The notes: generated by a model from the sequence alone, not told the origin. Numbered from the stretch's first letter, positions 51,779 through 60,821 are shown. The stretch: DNA of 64,000 nucleotides from Actinomycetes bacterium (GCA_021803025.1 JAJZQV010000002.1:28090-92089), one strand, 5' to 3'. Translations and numbers: made by a program.

Positions 51779-52240
51779 GTGTCCAGCGACCACACTCCGG
51801 GGCGCGAGCCCGAGGCGGCAGAACCGGCGCCCGTGCGGGCTCCGAAGACGGCGCAGGAGCGCGCCCGGATCGCGGCGAGGTACCCCCGAGCCCGCCGTTG
51901 GCCGGGTGTCGTGCTCGGCGTCGCGTTCGCGCTGCTGCTGGGTTCCTGGACGCTCTGGACCGCCGTGTGGCACGCGAACCCGCCGGTCTCGGCCCAGGTG
52001 CTCTCCTTCGAGGTCGTGAGCGACTCGGAGGTACGGGTCGTGCTCCACGTGGACCGGCCGGACCCGTCGGTCGCCGGCGTCTGTACGGTGATCACGCAGG
52101 CCACGAACTACCAGCAGGTCGGCGAGCTCGACGTCCGGATCGCGCCGGGAACGGTCCGGCTCACCGACGTCACCGTCACCGTCCGGACGATTTCGCGGGC
52201 GACATCCGCGTCGCTGCAAGGTTGTCACGCCGGACTCTGA
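51779..52240 (+). CDS. DUF4307 family membrane protein
   Basis: 153 residues from GTG at 51779, 8 nt after CAGAAT (probably leaderless). The N-terminal ~40 residues are cytosolic, then one membrane helix (WPGVVLGVAFALLLGSWTLWTAVW), then an external domain with VLSFEVVSDSEVRVVLHVDRPD and a single CTVITQATNYQQVGELDVRI. This matches the DUF4307 family (Rv1081c relatives), found between mca and greA in many actinobacteria. Function unknown. Confidence 0.88.
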   Translation: MSSDHTPGREPEAAEPAPVRAPKTAQERARIAARYPRARRWPGVVLGVAFALLLGSWTLWTAVWHANPPVSAQVLSFEVVSDSEVRVVLHVDRPDPSVAGVCTVITQATNYQQVGELDVRIAPGTVRLTDVTVTVRTISRATSASLQGCHAGL

Positions 52241-52264
52241 GTCGCGCGTTGCTAGCCTGTACCG

Positions 52265-52762
52265 ATGACGACCGACGAGATCTGGCTGACCCCCGAGGCC
52301 CATGCGAAGCTCCGCGACGAGTACGAGTACCTGACGGGCAAGGGACGCGATGAGGTCACGGCGAGGATCGCGCACGCGCGCGAGGAGGGCGACCTGTCCG
52401 AGAACGCCGGGTACCATGCCGCGCGTGAGGAGCAGGGCCAGCGGGAGCTGCGGATCCGGCAGCTCAAGGCCATCCTCGACCACGCCAAGGTCGGAGCACC
52501 CCCCGCGGCGGCGGCCGGCACCGTCCAGCCCGGCATGAAGGTCACCATCGCGTTCGACGGCGACCCCGAGGACACCGACACGTTCCTCCTCGGCTCCCGC
52601 GAGATGCTCGGCCTGGACCGCTCCGTCGACCTCGCCGTGTACTCCCCGCAGTCTCCCCTGGGGTCCGCGATCATCGACCGCTCGGTGGGCGACGCCGTGT
52701 CCTACGAGGCGCCCAACGGGCGGCTCATCTCGGTGACGATCGTCGAGGCCGAGGTCTTCTGA
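52265..52762 (+). CDS. greA: transcription elongation factor GreA
   Basis: 165 residues; the ATG is 6 nt after TAGCCT (leaderless). GreA restarts backtracked RNA polymerase by stimulating transcript cleavage. The N-terminal coiled coil has IWLTPEAHAKLRDEYEYL and the acidic tip REEGDLSENAGYHAAREEQGQ with the conserved D-x-SENAE-like turn. The C-terminal FKBP-like domain has LLGSREMLGLDRSVDLAVYSPQSPLGSAIIDRSVGDAVSY. Gene order mca-DUF4307-greA is conserved in mycobacteria. Confidence 0.96.
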   Translation: MTTDEIWLTPEAHAKLRDEYEYLTGKGRDEVTARIAHAREEGDLSENAGYHAAREEQGQRELRIRQLKAILDHAKVGAPPAAAAGTVQPGMKVTIAFDGDPEDTDTFLLGSREMLGLDRSVDLAVYSPQSPLGSAIIDRSVGDAVSYEAPNGRLISVTIVEAEVF

Positions 52763-52807
52763 GGAGCCCGCAGAACTGAGCCGGGCGGGTTCGCGCGTCG
52801 ACGAGGT

Positions 52808-53200
52808 TCACAGGTCGACGAGCAGCCTCTGCGCCTCCGCGGGGTCGAGGGACCCGGCCGCGACCTCGGCCAGCACCTGCTCGCGGGTCAGCGTGGGCGT
52901 CGGTTCGGGTTCCTCCGAACCGCCGAGGCCCAGCCGGTCCAGGACGGTCGTGAGCCGCAGGCGTGCGGTCGGGTACGAGACGCCCAGGTGCTTCTCGAGC
53001 CCGCGGATGTTGCCTCGGCTCGCCAGGAAGACCTTCAGCACGTCGAGGTCGGCGTCCGAGAGGGCGCAGAAGTCGCACGGAGCGAAGTGCCCGCCGATCT
53101 CGGAGCCGCACTCCGTACAGCCCAGCCGGGTCGTGACCAGCCTCTCGCCGCACACCGGGCAGGCCGTCGGCGGACGGTACGAGGGACGCGGTGCACTCAT
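52808..53200 (-). CDS. DUF2089 family protein (zinc ribbon plus HTH-like)
   Basis: 130 residues from the ATG at 53200, overlapping the upstream gene stop (ATGA). An N-terminal zinc ribbon has CPVCGERLVTTRLGCTECG. FCALSDADLDVLKVFLASRGNIRGLEKHLGVSYPTARLRL is the DUF2089 core, which resembles an RNA-polymerase-sigma-like or helix-turn-helix unit. The C-terminus has a SHOCT-like LTREQVLAEVAAGSLDPAEAQRLL segment. Such proteins are usually next to DUF4097-type beta-helix proteins, as here, and probably regulate them. Confidence 0.85.
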   Translation of the reverse strand: MSAPRPSYRPPTACPVCGERLVTTRLGCTECGSEIGGHFAPCDFCALSDADLDVLKVFLASRGNIRGLEKHLGVSYPTARLRLTTVLDRLGLGGSEEPEPTPTLTREQVLAEVAAGSLDPAEAQRLLVDL

Positions 53201-54084
53201 CGAAGGTCCTCGTCGGAGGAGAGCGCGTCGGGGAGCTTCACCGTGGCGTAGCCCATGACCACGCTGAGGTCGAGCCTCGCGGCCCCCGAGCCGAGGACGA
53301 CCTCGTCGAGGCCCTCCTCGTGAGTCCCCGACCACGCGATCCGGCCGAGCTGGCTCTCCCCGTGGACGACGACGCTGGAGCCCTGCGCGAGGTGGACGGT
53401 GAGGCTGCCCGACTCGCACCGGACACGCGAGCGCCCGGACGTGATCCGGCCGTCGATCGTGACCTGGCCGGCCTGGGCGAGCACGTCCGAGGCCTCGGCC
53501 ACGTCCTTCAGGACCGCCGAGCCGGCCGTGAGCCGAACCTTGCCGAGGTACGGCAGGCCCTCCGTGGTGAGTGTCCCGGCCGTCACCTCGACGTCGACGA
53601 CGATCGAGGGGTTGACGCGCAGGTGGAGCTCCTTGCCGAGGCCGAGGGAGCGCAGGTCGTCGAGGCTGCGCGGCGGCCGGAGCAGGGAGAAGCCGTCCAG
53701 GGACGGGCCCGCGTCCCCGTCGGAGGTCACCTCGAGCACCGAGCCGTTGCGTCGAAGGACATGGGGGCCGTCGACAGCGACGGTGGCCACTCCGGCGTCG
53801 CCGACGATGCGTACACGTCGGCCGACCGCCCGGACGGCGATCCGGTCGACACCGTTGGTCCCGCTGGAGCGCCGGCGCTTCGTCGTGTCCTGGGGCTCTG
53901 ACGTGGTGCGGTAGGGGGATGCGTCGTGCCACTCGGCGGACGACTCCGCGGGCGTGGGCCGTGGCGGCTGCTCGAAGCTGGGGTCGGGGGCGTTGCGCGC
54001 CTCGTCAATGCGTCGGCTGGCCTCGGCGGCGTCGATGCGCCCGGCAGCGAGGTCCTCAAGGATGCCTGAGATGTCGTCATTCAT
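53197..54084 (-). CDS. DUF4097-like beta-helix protein with SHOCT-type N-terminus
   Basis: 295 residues from the ATG at 54084, 7 nt after TATCGT. An earlier in-frame ATG at 54111 lacks this. The start DISGILEDLAAGRIDAAEASRRIDEARN is a short SHOCT-like helix pair, followed by a Pro/Ser linker. From residue about 75 onward it is a run of short beta strands (VATVAVDGPHVL, LHLRVNPSIVVDVEVTAG, VRLTAGSAVLKDV) typical of DUF4097/adhesin-like beta-helices. No signal peptide is seen. It is translationally coupled to DUF2089. Confidence 0.8.
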   Translation of the reverse strand: MNDDISGILEDLAAGRIDAAEASRRIDEARNAPDPSFEQPPRPTPAESSAEWHDASPYRTTSEPQDTTKRRRSSGTNGVDRIAVRAVGRRVRIVGDAGVATVAVDGPHVLRRNGSVLEVTSDGDAGPSLDGFSLLRPPRSLDDLRSLGLGKELHLRVNPSIVVDVEVTAGTLTTEGLPYLGKVRLTAGSAVLKDVAEASDVLAQAGQVTIDGRITSGRSRVRCESGSLTVHLAQGSSVVVHGESQLGRIAWSGTHEEGLDEVVLGSGAARLDLSVVMGYATVKLPDALSSDEDLR

Positions 54085-54166
54085 GTCCCCAACGATACGC
54101 CGGCTTCCCATAATGACAAGTGATCCTTTCTATTCTCCTAACCGTCGCGCTGGCTAAGGTGATCGA

Positions 54167-55369
54167 GTGCGCACGCCACGTCCGGTACCGGTCCTCGCGA
54201 TGATCGCGTTCCTCGTGGCTCTCGGGTTCGGCATCGTCTCCCCCGTCCTGCCCGTCTTCGCGCGGACGTTCGGGGTCACGACCCTGGCTGCGGGCGCCGT
54301 CGCGTCGAGCTTCGCGCTCGTGCGCGTCGCGTCTCTTCCGATGGCTGCCCGACTGGCGCGGGCCTTCGCGGAGCGCCGGGTCATCGTCGCCGGCGTCCTC
54401 ATCGTCGCCGTCTCCAGCGCTGCCTGCGCCGCCGCGACCTCGTACTGGTGGTTCCTCATCGCTCGCGCCGCCGGCGGCGTGGGCTCCGCGATGTTCACGA
54501 TCGGGGCGACGAGCCTCCTGTTCTCGGTCACACCGTCCGAGCGGCTGGGTCGTGCGTCGGGCCTGTTCAACGGAGGGTTCGTGCTCGGGGGCATGACCGG
54601 GCCGGTACTCGGCGGGATCCTCACGGGAGCGTCGCTGCGCGCGCCGTTCGTCGTGTACGCGGTCGGCCTCGGCGTCGCGGGTCTCGTCGCCTGGACCATG
54701 CTGCCTGTCCAGGGTGAGACGACCGCATCGTCCGCCACGACCCCACCGTCGGCGGAGCCGGGTGCCGAGGAGCCGGAGGGAGAGGTCCCTCTGCGCGTCG
54801 CGTTCCGTGACCGCCGGTACGTGGCGGCCGTCCTGTCCGCCTTCGCGCAGGGCTGGCAGTCGAACGGGGTCCGGTCGCTCGTCGTGCCACTCGTCGTCGT
54901 CGAGAGCCTGGCGAAGCCCGCGTCCTGGTCCGCATGGGCGTTCGGGGCGGCGGCCGCGGCCCAGGCCCTCACGCTGTACGGCTCAGGCTGGGTCACCGAC
55001 CGGGCCGGTCGCCGGATCTCGCTCGTCGTCGGGTCCGTCGCGACCGGGCTGCTGGGCCTCGCCTTCGTCGCGCCGGGCTCGTACACCGCGCTGGTCGTCG
55101 TCCTCTGCCTGTACGGGGTCGGCGCGTCCCTGGCGTCGACCTCGACCCAGGCCAGCGTCGGGGACGCCATCGGCCGTCGCGGAGGGCCGGCTCTCGCCGG
55201 CTACCAGATGGCGGGCGACATCGGACAGATCGCCGGCCCACTCGCCGCGGGCGCGCTCCTCGACGCGGGCTCGAAGGTGGCTGCGGTGGGGATCGGTGCC
55301 GCGTTCCTCCTCGTCGCCGCCGCCGGAGCAGTCGCGATGCCGCGGAGGCTACGGGCCGCTCAGGCCTGA
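54167..55369 (+). CDS. MFS transporter
   Basis: 400 residues, twelve hydrophobic helices, GTG start 6 nt after TAAGGT (54155-54160). The N-terminal half has VLAMIAFLVALGFGIVSPVLPVFARTFGV and FNGGFVLGGMTGPVLGGILTG (motif C-like, drug/H+ antiporter group). A charged central loop (SAEPGAEEPEGEVPLR) separates the halves. WVTDRAGRRISL is the motif A-like second copy. A TetR regulator lies convergent and overlaps by 10 bp, which suggests an efflux system. Substrate unknown. Confidence 0.92.
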   Translation: MRTPRPVPVLAMIAFLVALGFGIVSPVLPVFARTFGVTTLAAGAVASSFALVRVASLPMAARLARAFAERRVIVAGVLIVAVSSAACAAATSYWWFLIARAAGGVGSAMFTIGATSLLFSVTPSERLGRASGLFNGGFVLGGMTGPVLGGILTGASLRAPFVVYAVGLGVAGLVAWTMLPVQGETTASSATTPPSAEPGAEEPEGEVPLRVAFRDRRYVAAVLSAFAQGWQSNGVRSLVVPLVVVESLAKPASWSAWAFGAAAAAQALTLYGSGWVTDRAGRRISLVVGSVATGLLGLAFVAPGSYTALVVVLCLYGVGASLASTSTQASVGDAIGRRGGPALAGYQMAGDIGQIAGPLAAGALLDAGSKVAAVGIGAAFLLVAAAGAVAMPRRLRAAQA

Positions 55370-55926
55370 CCGAGCCGGCTCAACGCCTCGACCGCGATGC
55401 TCACGTAGCCCTCGGCGACGAAGTCGTCGAACAGGCTCGACTGGATGACGAGACCCATGACGAGACCGACGAGGAGCGACGCCACCGCCACCCTCTCGTC
55501 GCCGTAGCCGTGGGCAACACACCACTCCTCGACGTGCGCGGCGACGCCCACGGGGAGCCCGCCTGCCCTGTTCCGCAGCAAGGCGCGCAGCTCGTCGTCG
55601 GCTGCCGCCCCCGCCCAGATCTGGAGCACGAGGGGTGCGGTGTCCGCCTCCTCGGCCACGCGCCTGGCGGCGAGGGTGAACAGCTCAGCGGGTGTCACGG
55701 GTCCGGTCTCCCGCAGGGCCGCCTCGATCGGACCGGCCAGGGCCTTTTCGGCGACGGCGAGGACGATGTCGTGCTTGGACTCGAAGTGGTGGTAGATGGC
55801 TCCCGCGCTCGTCCCCGAGGCGGCGATGATGTCGGCCACGGACGTCCCAGCGACGCCGCGCTGACGGATGAGGGTGTCGGCGGCGTGGAGGATCGCCTCA
55901 CGACTCGCACCGTACCGCCTGGCCAC
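55360..55926 (-). CDS. TetR-family transcriptional regulator
   Basis: 188 residues from GTG at 55926. The N-terminal helix-turn-helix reads AILHAADTLIRQRGVAGTSVADIIAASGTSAGAIYHHFESKHDIVLAVAEKAL, a standard TetR domain. The ligand-binding C-terminal half has FTLAARRVAEEADTAPLVLQIWAGAA. Convergent with the MFS gene, the probable target. No obvious palindrome occurs directly before it, while a TetR-like dyad is found upstream of hlyIII at 47465. Confidence 0.93.
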   Translation of the reverse strand: MARRYGASREAILHAADTLIRQRGVAGTSVADIIAASGTSAGAIYHHFESKHDIVLAVAEKALAGPIEAALRETGPVTPAELFTLAARRVAEEADTAPLVLQIWAGAAADDELRALLRNRAGGLPVGVAAHVEEWCVAHGYGDERVAVASLLVGLVMGLVIQSSLFDDFVAEGYVSIAVEALSRLGQA

Positions 55927-55976
55927 GATCCCCCACCCTATCCACGGGCCGTACCGGCCCGGACGGCACGGCGTCC

Positions 55977-56108
55977 TCAGAGGAGGGTGGGACCGCCGCG
56001 AGGCTGCAGGTCATCGACGCCCAGTACGGCGGACGGGTCCGCCGGCTCGTACAACGTCGGCGGGCCGTACGCGGGAGCACCGACCAGGCGCACCAGAACC
56101 ACATCCAT
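55977..56108 (-). CDS. possible small protein (43 residues)
   Basis: An open frame from the ATG at 56108 to 55977 encodes a hydrophobic start (MDVVLVRLVGAPAYGPPTLYEP) and an acidic middle (ADPSAVLGVDDL). It is too short for assignment. It lies divergent from ung with no clear ribosome site. The only support is that it fills an otherwise empty 240-bp gap in a sensible frame. Confidence 0.25.
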   Translation of the reverse strand: MDVVLVRLVGAPAYGPPTLYEPADPSAVLGVDDLQPRGGPTLL

Positions 56109-56163
56109 TGCCGGCTTCTTGGCATAGCCGACTTGCGCGGGGCGCACATCGGGGCATAGGAGA

Positions 56164-56838
56164 GTGAGCGTGCCCAAGCCGCTCCACGAGCTCGTCGCGC
56201 CCGACTGGGCTGAGGCCCTCGCCGACGTCGAGCCGCAGATCCACGCCATGGGCGACTGGCTGCGTACGGAGCTGGCAGCCGGACGCCCGTACCTGCCGTC
56301 CGGCCCGAACGTGCTGCGTGCGTTCACCCTGCCTCTGGCGGACGTGCGGGTGCTCGTCGTGGGCCAGGACCCCTACCCGACGCCCGGCCACCCCGTGGGG
56401 CTGTCGTTCTCGGTCGCGGCGGACGTGCGGCCTCTTCCCGCGTCGCTGCGCAACATGTACACCGAGCTCTCCGAGGACCTCGGGGTGGCGCCCCCCGCCA
56501 CCGGGGACCTCGGGCCCTGGTTCGAGCAGGGGGTGCTCCTGCTGAACAGGGTCCTGACCGTGCAGCCCGGAGCGCCCGGGTCCCATCGCGGCAAGGGATG
56601 GGAGACGATCACTCAGCGCGCCATCGAGGTGCTCGCCGCCCGGGGCGCCCCCCTGGTCGCTGTGCTCTGGGGCCGCGACGCCAGGAACCTCACGCCGCTG
56701 CTCGGCGATGTCCCGGTCGTCGAGAGCGCCCACCCCTCGCCGCTCTCGGCCCGCAACGGCTTCTTCGGATCGAGGCCGTACTCGCGGGTCAACGCCCTGC
56801 TCGCCGACCAGGGGGCTCCGCCGATCCGCTGGGCATGA
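56164..56838 (+). CDS. ung: uracil-DNA glycosylase
   Basis: 224 residues from GTG at 56164. Family 1 UNG removes uracil from DNA. The catalytic water-activating motif is [18 protein letters not shown] (Asp in GQDPYP), and the DNA-intercalation loop is [21 protein letters not shown] (His in HPSPLS). [26 protein letters not shown] is also conserved. The size is normal. It is the gene upstream of the kinase-phosphorylase fusion, 80 bp away. Confidence 0.97.
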   Translation: MSVPKPLHELVAPDWAEALADVEPQIHAMGDWLRTELAAGRPYLPSGPNVLRAFTLPLADVRVLVVGQDPYPTPGHPVGLSFSVAADVRPLPASLRNMYTELSEDLGVAPPATGDLGPWFEQGVLLLNRVLTVQPGAPGSHRGKGWETITQRAIEVLAARGAPLVAVLWGRDARNLTPLLGDVPVVESAHPSPLSARNGFFGSRPYSRVNALLADQGAPPIRWA

Positions 56839-56921
56839 GACGCCGGCGGAGCCTGTCTCGCACATTTGAACCTTCAAACCGCGCTACTGTTCTGCTGTCC
56901 GGATCGCCGAGGAGGCCGACT

Positions 56922-59522
56922 ATGAACGTCCTGCCCGATGCCATCACCGCCCCTGTGGTCGAGGATCTCAGCGCGGTCCCCACCGGCGACATGCCGGGCG
57001 ACAAGGTGCAGATCGACGCAGGGCACGTGGCCAAGGCGACCAGCGTGCTGCCCCGCCTCTGGGAGGTGCTGCGGCCCATCCTCGAGGCGAGCCCCCACCA
57101 GCGGGCCGTCGTCGCCGTACATGGCGGGTCGGGTGTCGGCAAGAGCGAGATCGGCTCGCTGCTGGCCCACTTCCTGCGCGCGAACGGCGTCGGCGCCTAC
57201 GTGATGAGCGGCGACAACTACCCGCGGCGCATCCCCCGCGACAACGACGCGGAGCGGCTCCGTACCTTCCGCACGGCCGGCGTGCGCGGGCTGGTCGACG
57301 CCGGCCTGTACGGCGGGGACGTGCGACGGGCACTCAGCGACCTTCAGGCGGCCGACCGCGACGCGGACCCGGGACTGGTCGCCGAGCACCCCTGGCTCGG
57401 GACGTACCAGCGTGTCGGCCGGGCCGCGCTCAACGCGTACCTCGGCACGCCGAACGAGATCGACTTCGACGAGGTGTCAGGGATCCTCGCCCGGTTCCAC
57501 GACGGCGCGACGTCGCTCAACCTCAAGCGGATGGGGCGTGAGCTGGGCGAGCTCTGGTACGAGTCGGTGGACGTCTCCGACGTCTCCGTCCTCGTCGTCG
57601 AGTGGACCCACGGCAACTCCGACCACCTCACGGGGGTGGACGTGCCGATCCTGCTCAGCTCGACGCCCGAGGAGACCCTGGCACACCGGCGCGCCCGGGC
57701 CCGCGACGGCGCGGTCGACTCCCCCTTCACGACGATGGTCCTGGCACTGGAGCAGGCGAAGCTCGCCTCTCAGGCCCGCAAGGCCAAGATCATCGTGGCG
57801 AAGTCCGGAGAGGTCATCGACTACGACCGCTACCTCGCGTCCATGGGCCGCAACCTGCCGGGCGCCGGCGCGATGCTCAACCTCTACCCGGACAGCGTGG
57901 GCGGCACCGTCGCCGACGTCGTGAGCCTCCTCGTCGACCCGGCGGTCGCCGGGGCGTTCACCGCCGTGTACCTGCTGCCGAGCCTGTTCAACACCGACCT
58001 CGACCGGGGGTTCTCCGTCATCGACTACGGGCTGAACAGGCTGTACGCGACGGGCGCGGACCTGAACGCGCTGCGCGAGGCCGGTATCGCGCTGAAGCTC
58101 GACTTCATCCTCAACCACGCCTCCGTGCTGTCCCCGCAGTTCCAGGACCTGCTCGCCAACGGCGACCGGTCCGCGTACAAGGACTTCTTCATCGACTGGA
58201 ACGCGTTCTGGGCCGGCCACGGTGAGCTCACGGATGGCGGGTACGTCCAGCCGGACGCCGACCTCATCAAGGACATGTACTTCCGCAAGCCGGGCCTGCC
58301 GATCCTCATGGTGCGACTGCCTGACGGCACCGAGCGCCCGTACTGGAACACGTTCTACCAGGAGGTCCGCTACCCAGTCCCCACAACTCTCGAGGTCATG
58401 CGGGCGAGCGGGCTCCAGTACGCGTCGGCGGAGGTCGTGGCCGCCCGCGTGGGGGCCGCGATCGCGGCTGGGCGTGGTCCCGGCGAGGCCGACTTCTCGG
58501 GCTTCGAGGACGCGCGCGACACCGTGGTGGAGCTCGTCGAGTCGCGCCGCACGTACCTGGGGCAGATGGACCTCGACATCCGCTCGCCGAAGGTGTGGGA
58601 GTTCTACGAGGACACGCTGAACCGTCTCGCCTCGTACGGCGCGGAGATCGTCCGGCTCGACGCGTTCGCGTACGCACCCAAGGAGCCGGGCGCCAGGAAC
58701 TTCCTCAACGACCCCGGCACCTGGGACCTGCTCGCCCGGGTGAAGCGGCTCGCGGACGCCAGGGGCGTCACGCTGCTGCCGGAGATCCATGCCCGCTACG
58801 AAGAGGGCATCCACGAGCTGCTCGCGGCCAAGGGCTTCATGACCTACGACTTCTTCCTGCCGGGCCTCGTCGTCGACGCGCTCTCACGACACGACGGGAC
58901 CACGCTCGCGCGGTGGATCCGTGAGCTCGTGGGCAAGCAGATCCGCACGGTCAACATGCTCGGCTGCCACGACGGCATCCCGCTCCTGGACCTCAAGGGC
59001 CTGCTCGATGACGACCGCATCGAGGCGGTCATCGAGACCGTCAAGGCCCGGGGGGGCTACGTCAAGGACCTCCACGGTGCGAAGAACATCTACTACCAGG
59101 TCAACGCCACGTACTACTCCGCTCTCGGCGAGACCGACGAGGCCATGCTGCTGGCGCGCGCGATCCAGCTGTTCACCCCGGGCAAGCCCCAGGTCTGGTA
59201 CCTGGACCTGTTCTGCGGGCGCAACGACCACGAGGCGGTCGCTCGCGCCGGCGCCGGCGGCCACAAGGAGATCAACCGGACGAACCTCACGCGCGATCAG
59301 GTACGGGATGGCTTGGAGCGGCCCGCGGTCCGGCGTCAGCTCGAGCTGCTGCGCTTCCGCAACACGTTCGGCGCCTTCGGCTTCGACGCCACCTGCGAGG
59401 TGGCCGAGACGCCCGCCGACGAGCTGGTCGTCACGTGGCGCAAGGGCGGCCACGAGGCTGTGCTCCGGGCCGACCTCACCACGTACGAGTTCAGCGTCAC
59501 GGCCGACGGGCAGCTGATCTAG
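56922..59522 (+). CDS. fusion of P-loop kinase-like domain and GH13_18 sugar phosphorylase-like domain
   Basis: 866 residues from the ATG at 56922, with a GAGGAGG ribosome site. Residues about 40-305 are a P-loop NTPase: Walker A GGSGVGKS (68-75), then SGDNYPRRIPRDNDAERLRTFRTAG, VLVVEWTHGNSDHL and HRRARARDGAVDSPF. This is like uridine-kinase or adenylylsulfate-kinase-type small-molecule kinases. Residues about 345-866 are a GH13 barrel of the sucrose-phosphorylase subgroup: LFNTDLDRGFSVIDY, LDFILNHAS, nucleophile Asp580 in IVRLDAFAY, acid/base Glu621 in LLPEIHARYEE, stabiliser Asp684 in GCHDGIPLLDL. All catalytic residues are intact in both halves. The phosphorylase would yield a hexose-1-phosphate and a free acceptor that the kinase might phosphorylate (inference). 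Confidence 0.88.
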   Translation: MNVLPDAITAPVVEDLSAVPTGDMPGDKVQIDAGHVAKATSVLPRLWEVLRPILEASPHQRAVVAVHGGSGVGKSEIGSLLAHFLRANGVGAYVMSGDNYPRRIPRDNDAERLRTFRTAGVRGLVDAGLYGGDVRRALSDLQAADRDADPGLVAEHPWLGTYQRVGRAALNAYLGTPNEIDFDEVSGILARFHDGATSLNLKRMGRELGELWYESVDVSDVSVLVVEWTHGNSDHLTGVDVPILLSSTPEETLAHRRARARDGAVDSPFTTMVLALEQAKLASQARKAKIIVAKSGEVIDYDRYLASMGRNLPGAGAMLNLYPDSVGGTVADVVSLLVDPAVAGAFTAVYLLPSLFNTDLDRGFSVIDYGLNRLYATGADLNALREAGIALKLDFILNHASVLSPQFQDLLANGDRSAYKDFFIDWNAFWAGHGELTDGGYVQPDADLIKDMYFRKPGLPILMVRLPDGTERPYWNTFYQEVRYPVPTTLEVMRASGLQYASAEVVAARVGAAIAAGRGPGEADFSGFEDARDTVVELVESRRTYLGQMDLDIRSPKVWEFYEDTLNRLASYGAEIVRLDAFAYAPKEPGARNFLNDPGTWDLLARVKRLADARGVTLLPEIHARYEEGIHELLAAKGFMTYDFFLPGLVVDALSRHDGTTLARWIRELVGKQIRTVNMLGCHDGIPLLDLKGLLDDDRIEAVIETVKARGGYVKDLHGAKNIYYQVNATYYSALGETDEAMLLARAIQLFTPGKPQVWYLDLFCGRNDHEAVARAGAGGHKEINRTNLTRDQVRDGLERPAVRRQLELLRFRNTFGAFGFDATCEVAETPADELVVTWRKGGHEAVLRADLTTYEFSVTADGQLI

Positions 59523-60366
59523 GGCGATCTAGGGCAGATCTAGGGCCGGACCACGCGGCGGTACGGGATCGCCGCGTGCGTCCGAGCTGCTCGGACATGG
59601 CCGCCCGCTCGACCTCGAGCAGGGACACGGTGTGAAGCGCCGCGTGGTGGGCGCGGGCGCCGCCGCGCGCGCCGAAGAGCCGCTTCGTCCAGATGAGGTA
59701 GACGACGAGGAACAGGTTGATGACGAGCGCGGCGATGCGCAGCGCCGTGACCTTGTCCACGAGCTCGTAGATCTCCAGGGGGAGGAACAGCGAGGTGCCC
59801 ACCACGGCCACGTACTCGCCCCACCGCTTCATGAGCCACAGCCCGGTGCCTTCGACGAGCTGGAGCGTGCCGTACGTGGCGACGGCGGCGGCCACCTCGA
59901 TGATCGTCCTGGAACGAGCCGCCAGCGCACGCTCGATCCAGTGGACGAACGTCACGTCCTCGAGCCGGATCCCCAGCTTCTGCGCGACCGGCGCGAGCAG
60001 CGGGAGGTACGTCTGGAACGTCGACTCGAGCCAGGCGCGCTGTCCGTTGAACCGCCAGATCGCGAGTGCCGCGGCCAGGATGACGATGCCACGGAGGAGC
60101 TTGTCGACCGACAGGATCCGCAGCACGAAGGCGTCCCGCAGCGCCGCCCCCCGCAGGACGATCGGCGCGTCGTCAGCAGGACCCGACCCGCGGGGCTCCC
60201 CCACGACGTAGTCGCCGCAGCGAAGGCAGCGCCAGGCGGTGCCCCAGGGCGTCGTGGTGGACAGCCGCTCGGCGAGCTCGGGCTCGTCCGGGTGGTACGT
60301 GGCGTGACCCTGGCGGCCGCACGACCGCAGGTCCCAGCTCCACCCTGCGAACGGCCTCCATCCCAC
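59497..60366 (-). CDS. DUF2127 family membrane protein
   Basis: 289 residues from GTG at 60366, 8 nt after TACACT; the frame extends to 60429 but then overlaps the divergent gene. The N-terminus has a cysteine pair (CLRCGD) after a W-rich stretch (GWRPFAGWSWDLRSCG). Four to five helices follow with LRILSVDKLLRGIVILAAALAIWRF, ALAARSRTIIEVAAAVATYGTLQLVEGTGLWLMKRWGEYVAVVGTSLFLPLEIYEL, the DUF2127 signature. The C-terminal ~40 residues are basic and low in complexity. The 3' end overlaps the fusion gene by 26 bp. Confidence 0.88.
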   Translation of the reverse strand: MGWRPFAGWSWDLRSCGRQGHATYHPDEPELAERLSTTTPWGTAWRCLRCGDYVVGEPRGSGPADDAPIVLRGAALRDAFVLRILSVDKLLRGIVILAAALAIWRFNGQRAWLESTFQTYLPLLAPVAQKLGIRLEDVTFVHWIERALAARSRTIIEVAAAVATYGTLQLVEGTGLWLMKRWGEYVAVVGTSLFLPLEIYELVDKVTALRIAALVINLFLVVYLIWTKRLFGARGGARAHHAALHTVSLLEVERAAMSEQLGRTRRSRTAAWSGPRSALDRPRSAARRP

Positions 60367-60415
60367 GATCGGCCAGTGTAGGTGGCGCCCGCACAGCCGT
60401 GGGACGATGACGAGC

Positions 60416-60757
60416 ATGTACGTAGCCACTCCCGTCGACGCCCACGGACAGTCCGCTCACGCCTGGGGCCGCGCCCACTGGATCGCCGTCGCCGACGTCT
60501 CCGACGCCGGCATCGCGAGCTGGGAGGTCCACGAGGTCGGCTGGGACGAGCTCCACGACTCCAGCACGCACGGCTCCCACCATGCGCGCGTCGTGTCGTT
60601 CCTCAAGGACCAGCGGATCCAGGCGATCGTCGTCGACCACGTCGGCGAGGGCATGCAGCGCATGCTCACGACGATGGGCATCCCGATGCTGCCCGCCTCC
60701 CCCGGCGATGCGAAGGCCTCCGTTCTCACCGCGGTGCGGGGAGCCACGCTCTCCTGA
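60416..60757 (+). CDS. NifX/NafY-fold (dinitrogenase iron-molybdenum cofactor-like) protein
   Basis: 113 residues from the ATG at 60416; an ATG three codons earlier is also possible. The RNase H-like NifX fold shows YVATPVDAHGQSAHAWGRAHWIAVADV, then WEVHEVGWDELHDSSTHGSHHARVVSFLKDQRIQAIVVDHVGEGMQRMLTTMGI. In nitrogen fixers the fold binds FeMo-cofactor precursors. Here there are no nif genes, so a generic metal-cofactor or regulatory role is more likely. Divergent from DUF2127. Confidence 0.8.
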   Translation: MYVATPVDAHGQSAHAWGRAHWIAVADVSDAGIASWEVHEVGWDELHDSSTHGSHHARVVSFLKDQRIQAIVVDHVGEGMQRMLTTMGIPMLPASPGDAKASVLTAVRGATLS

Positions 60758-60821
60758 GCCCCAGACCGCGGAAGTCGACGTCGTCGACGCGGGAGATGCG
60801 CCTGGCGCCTACAGTGCTCGC

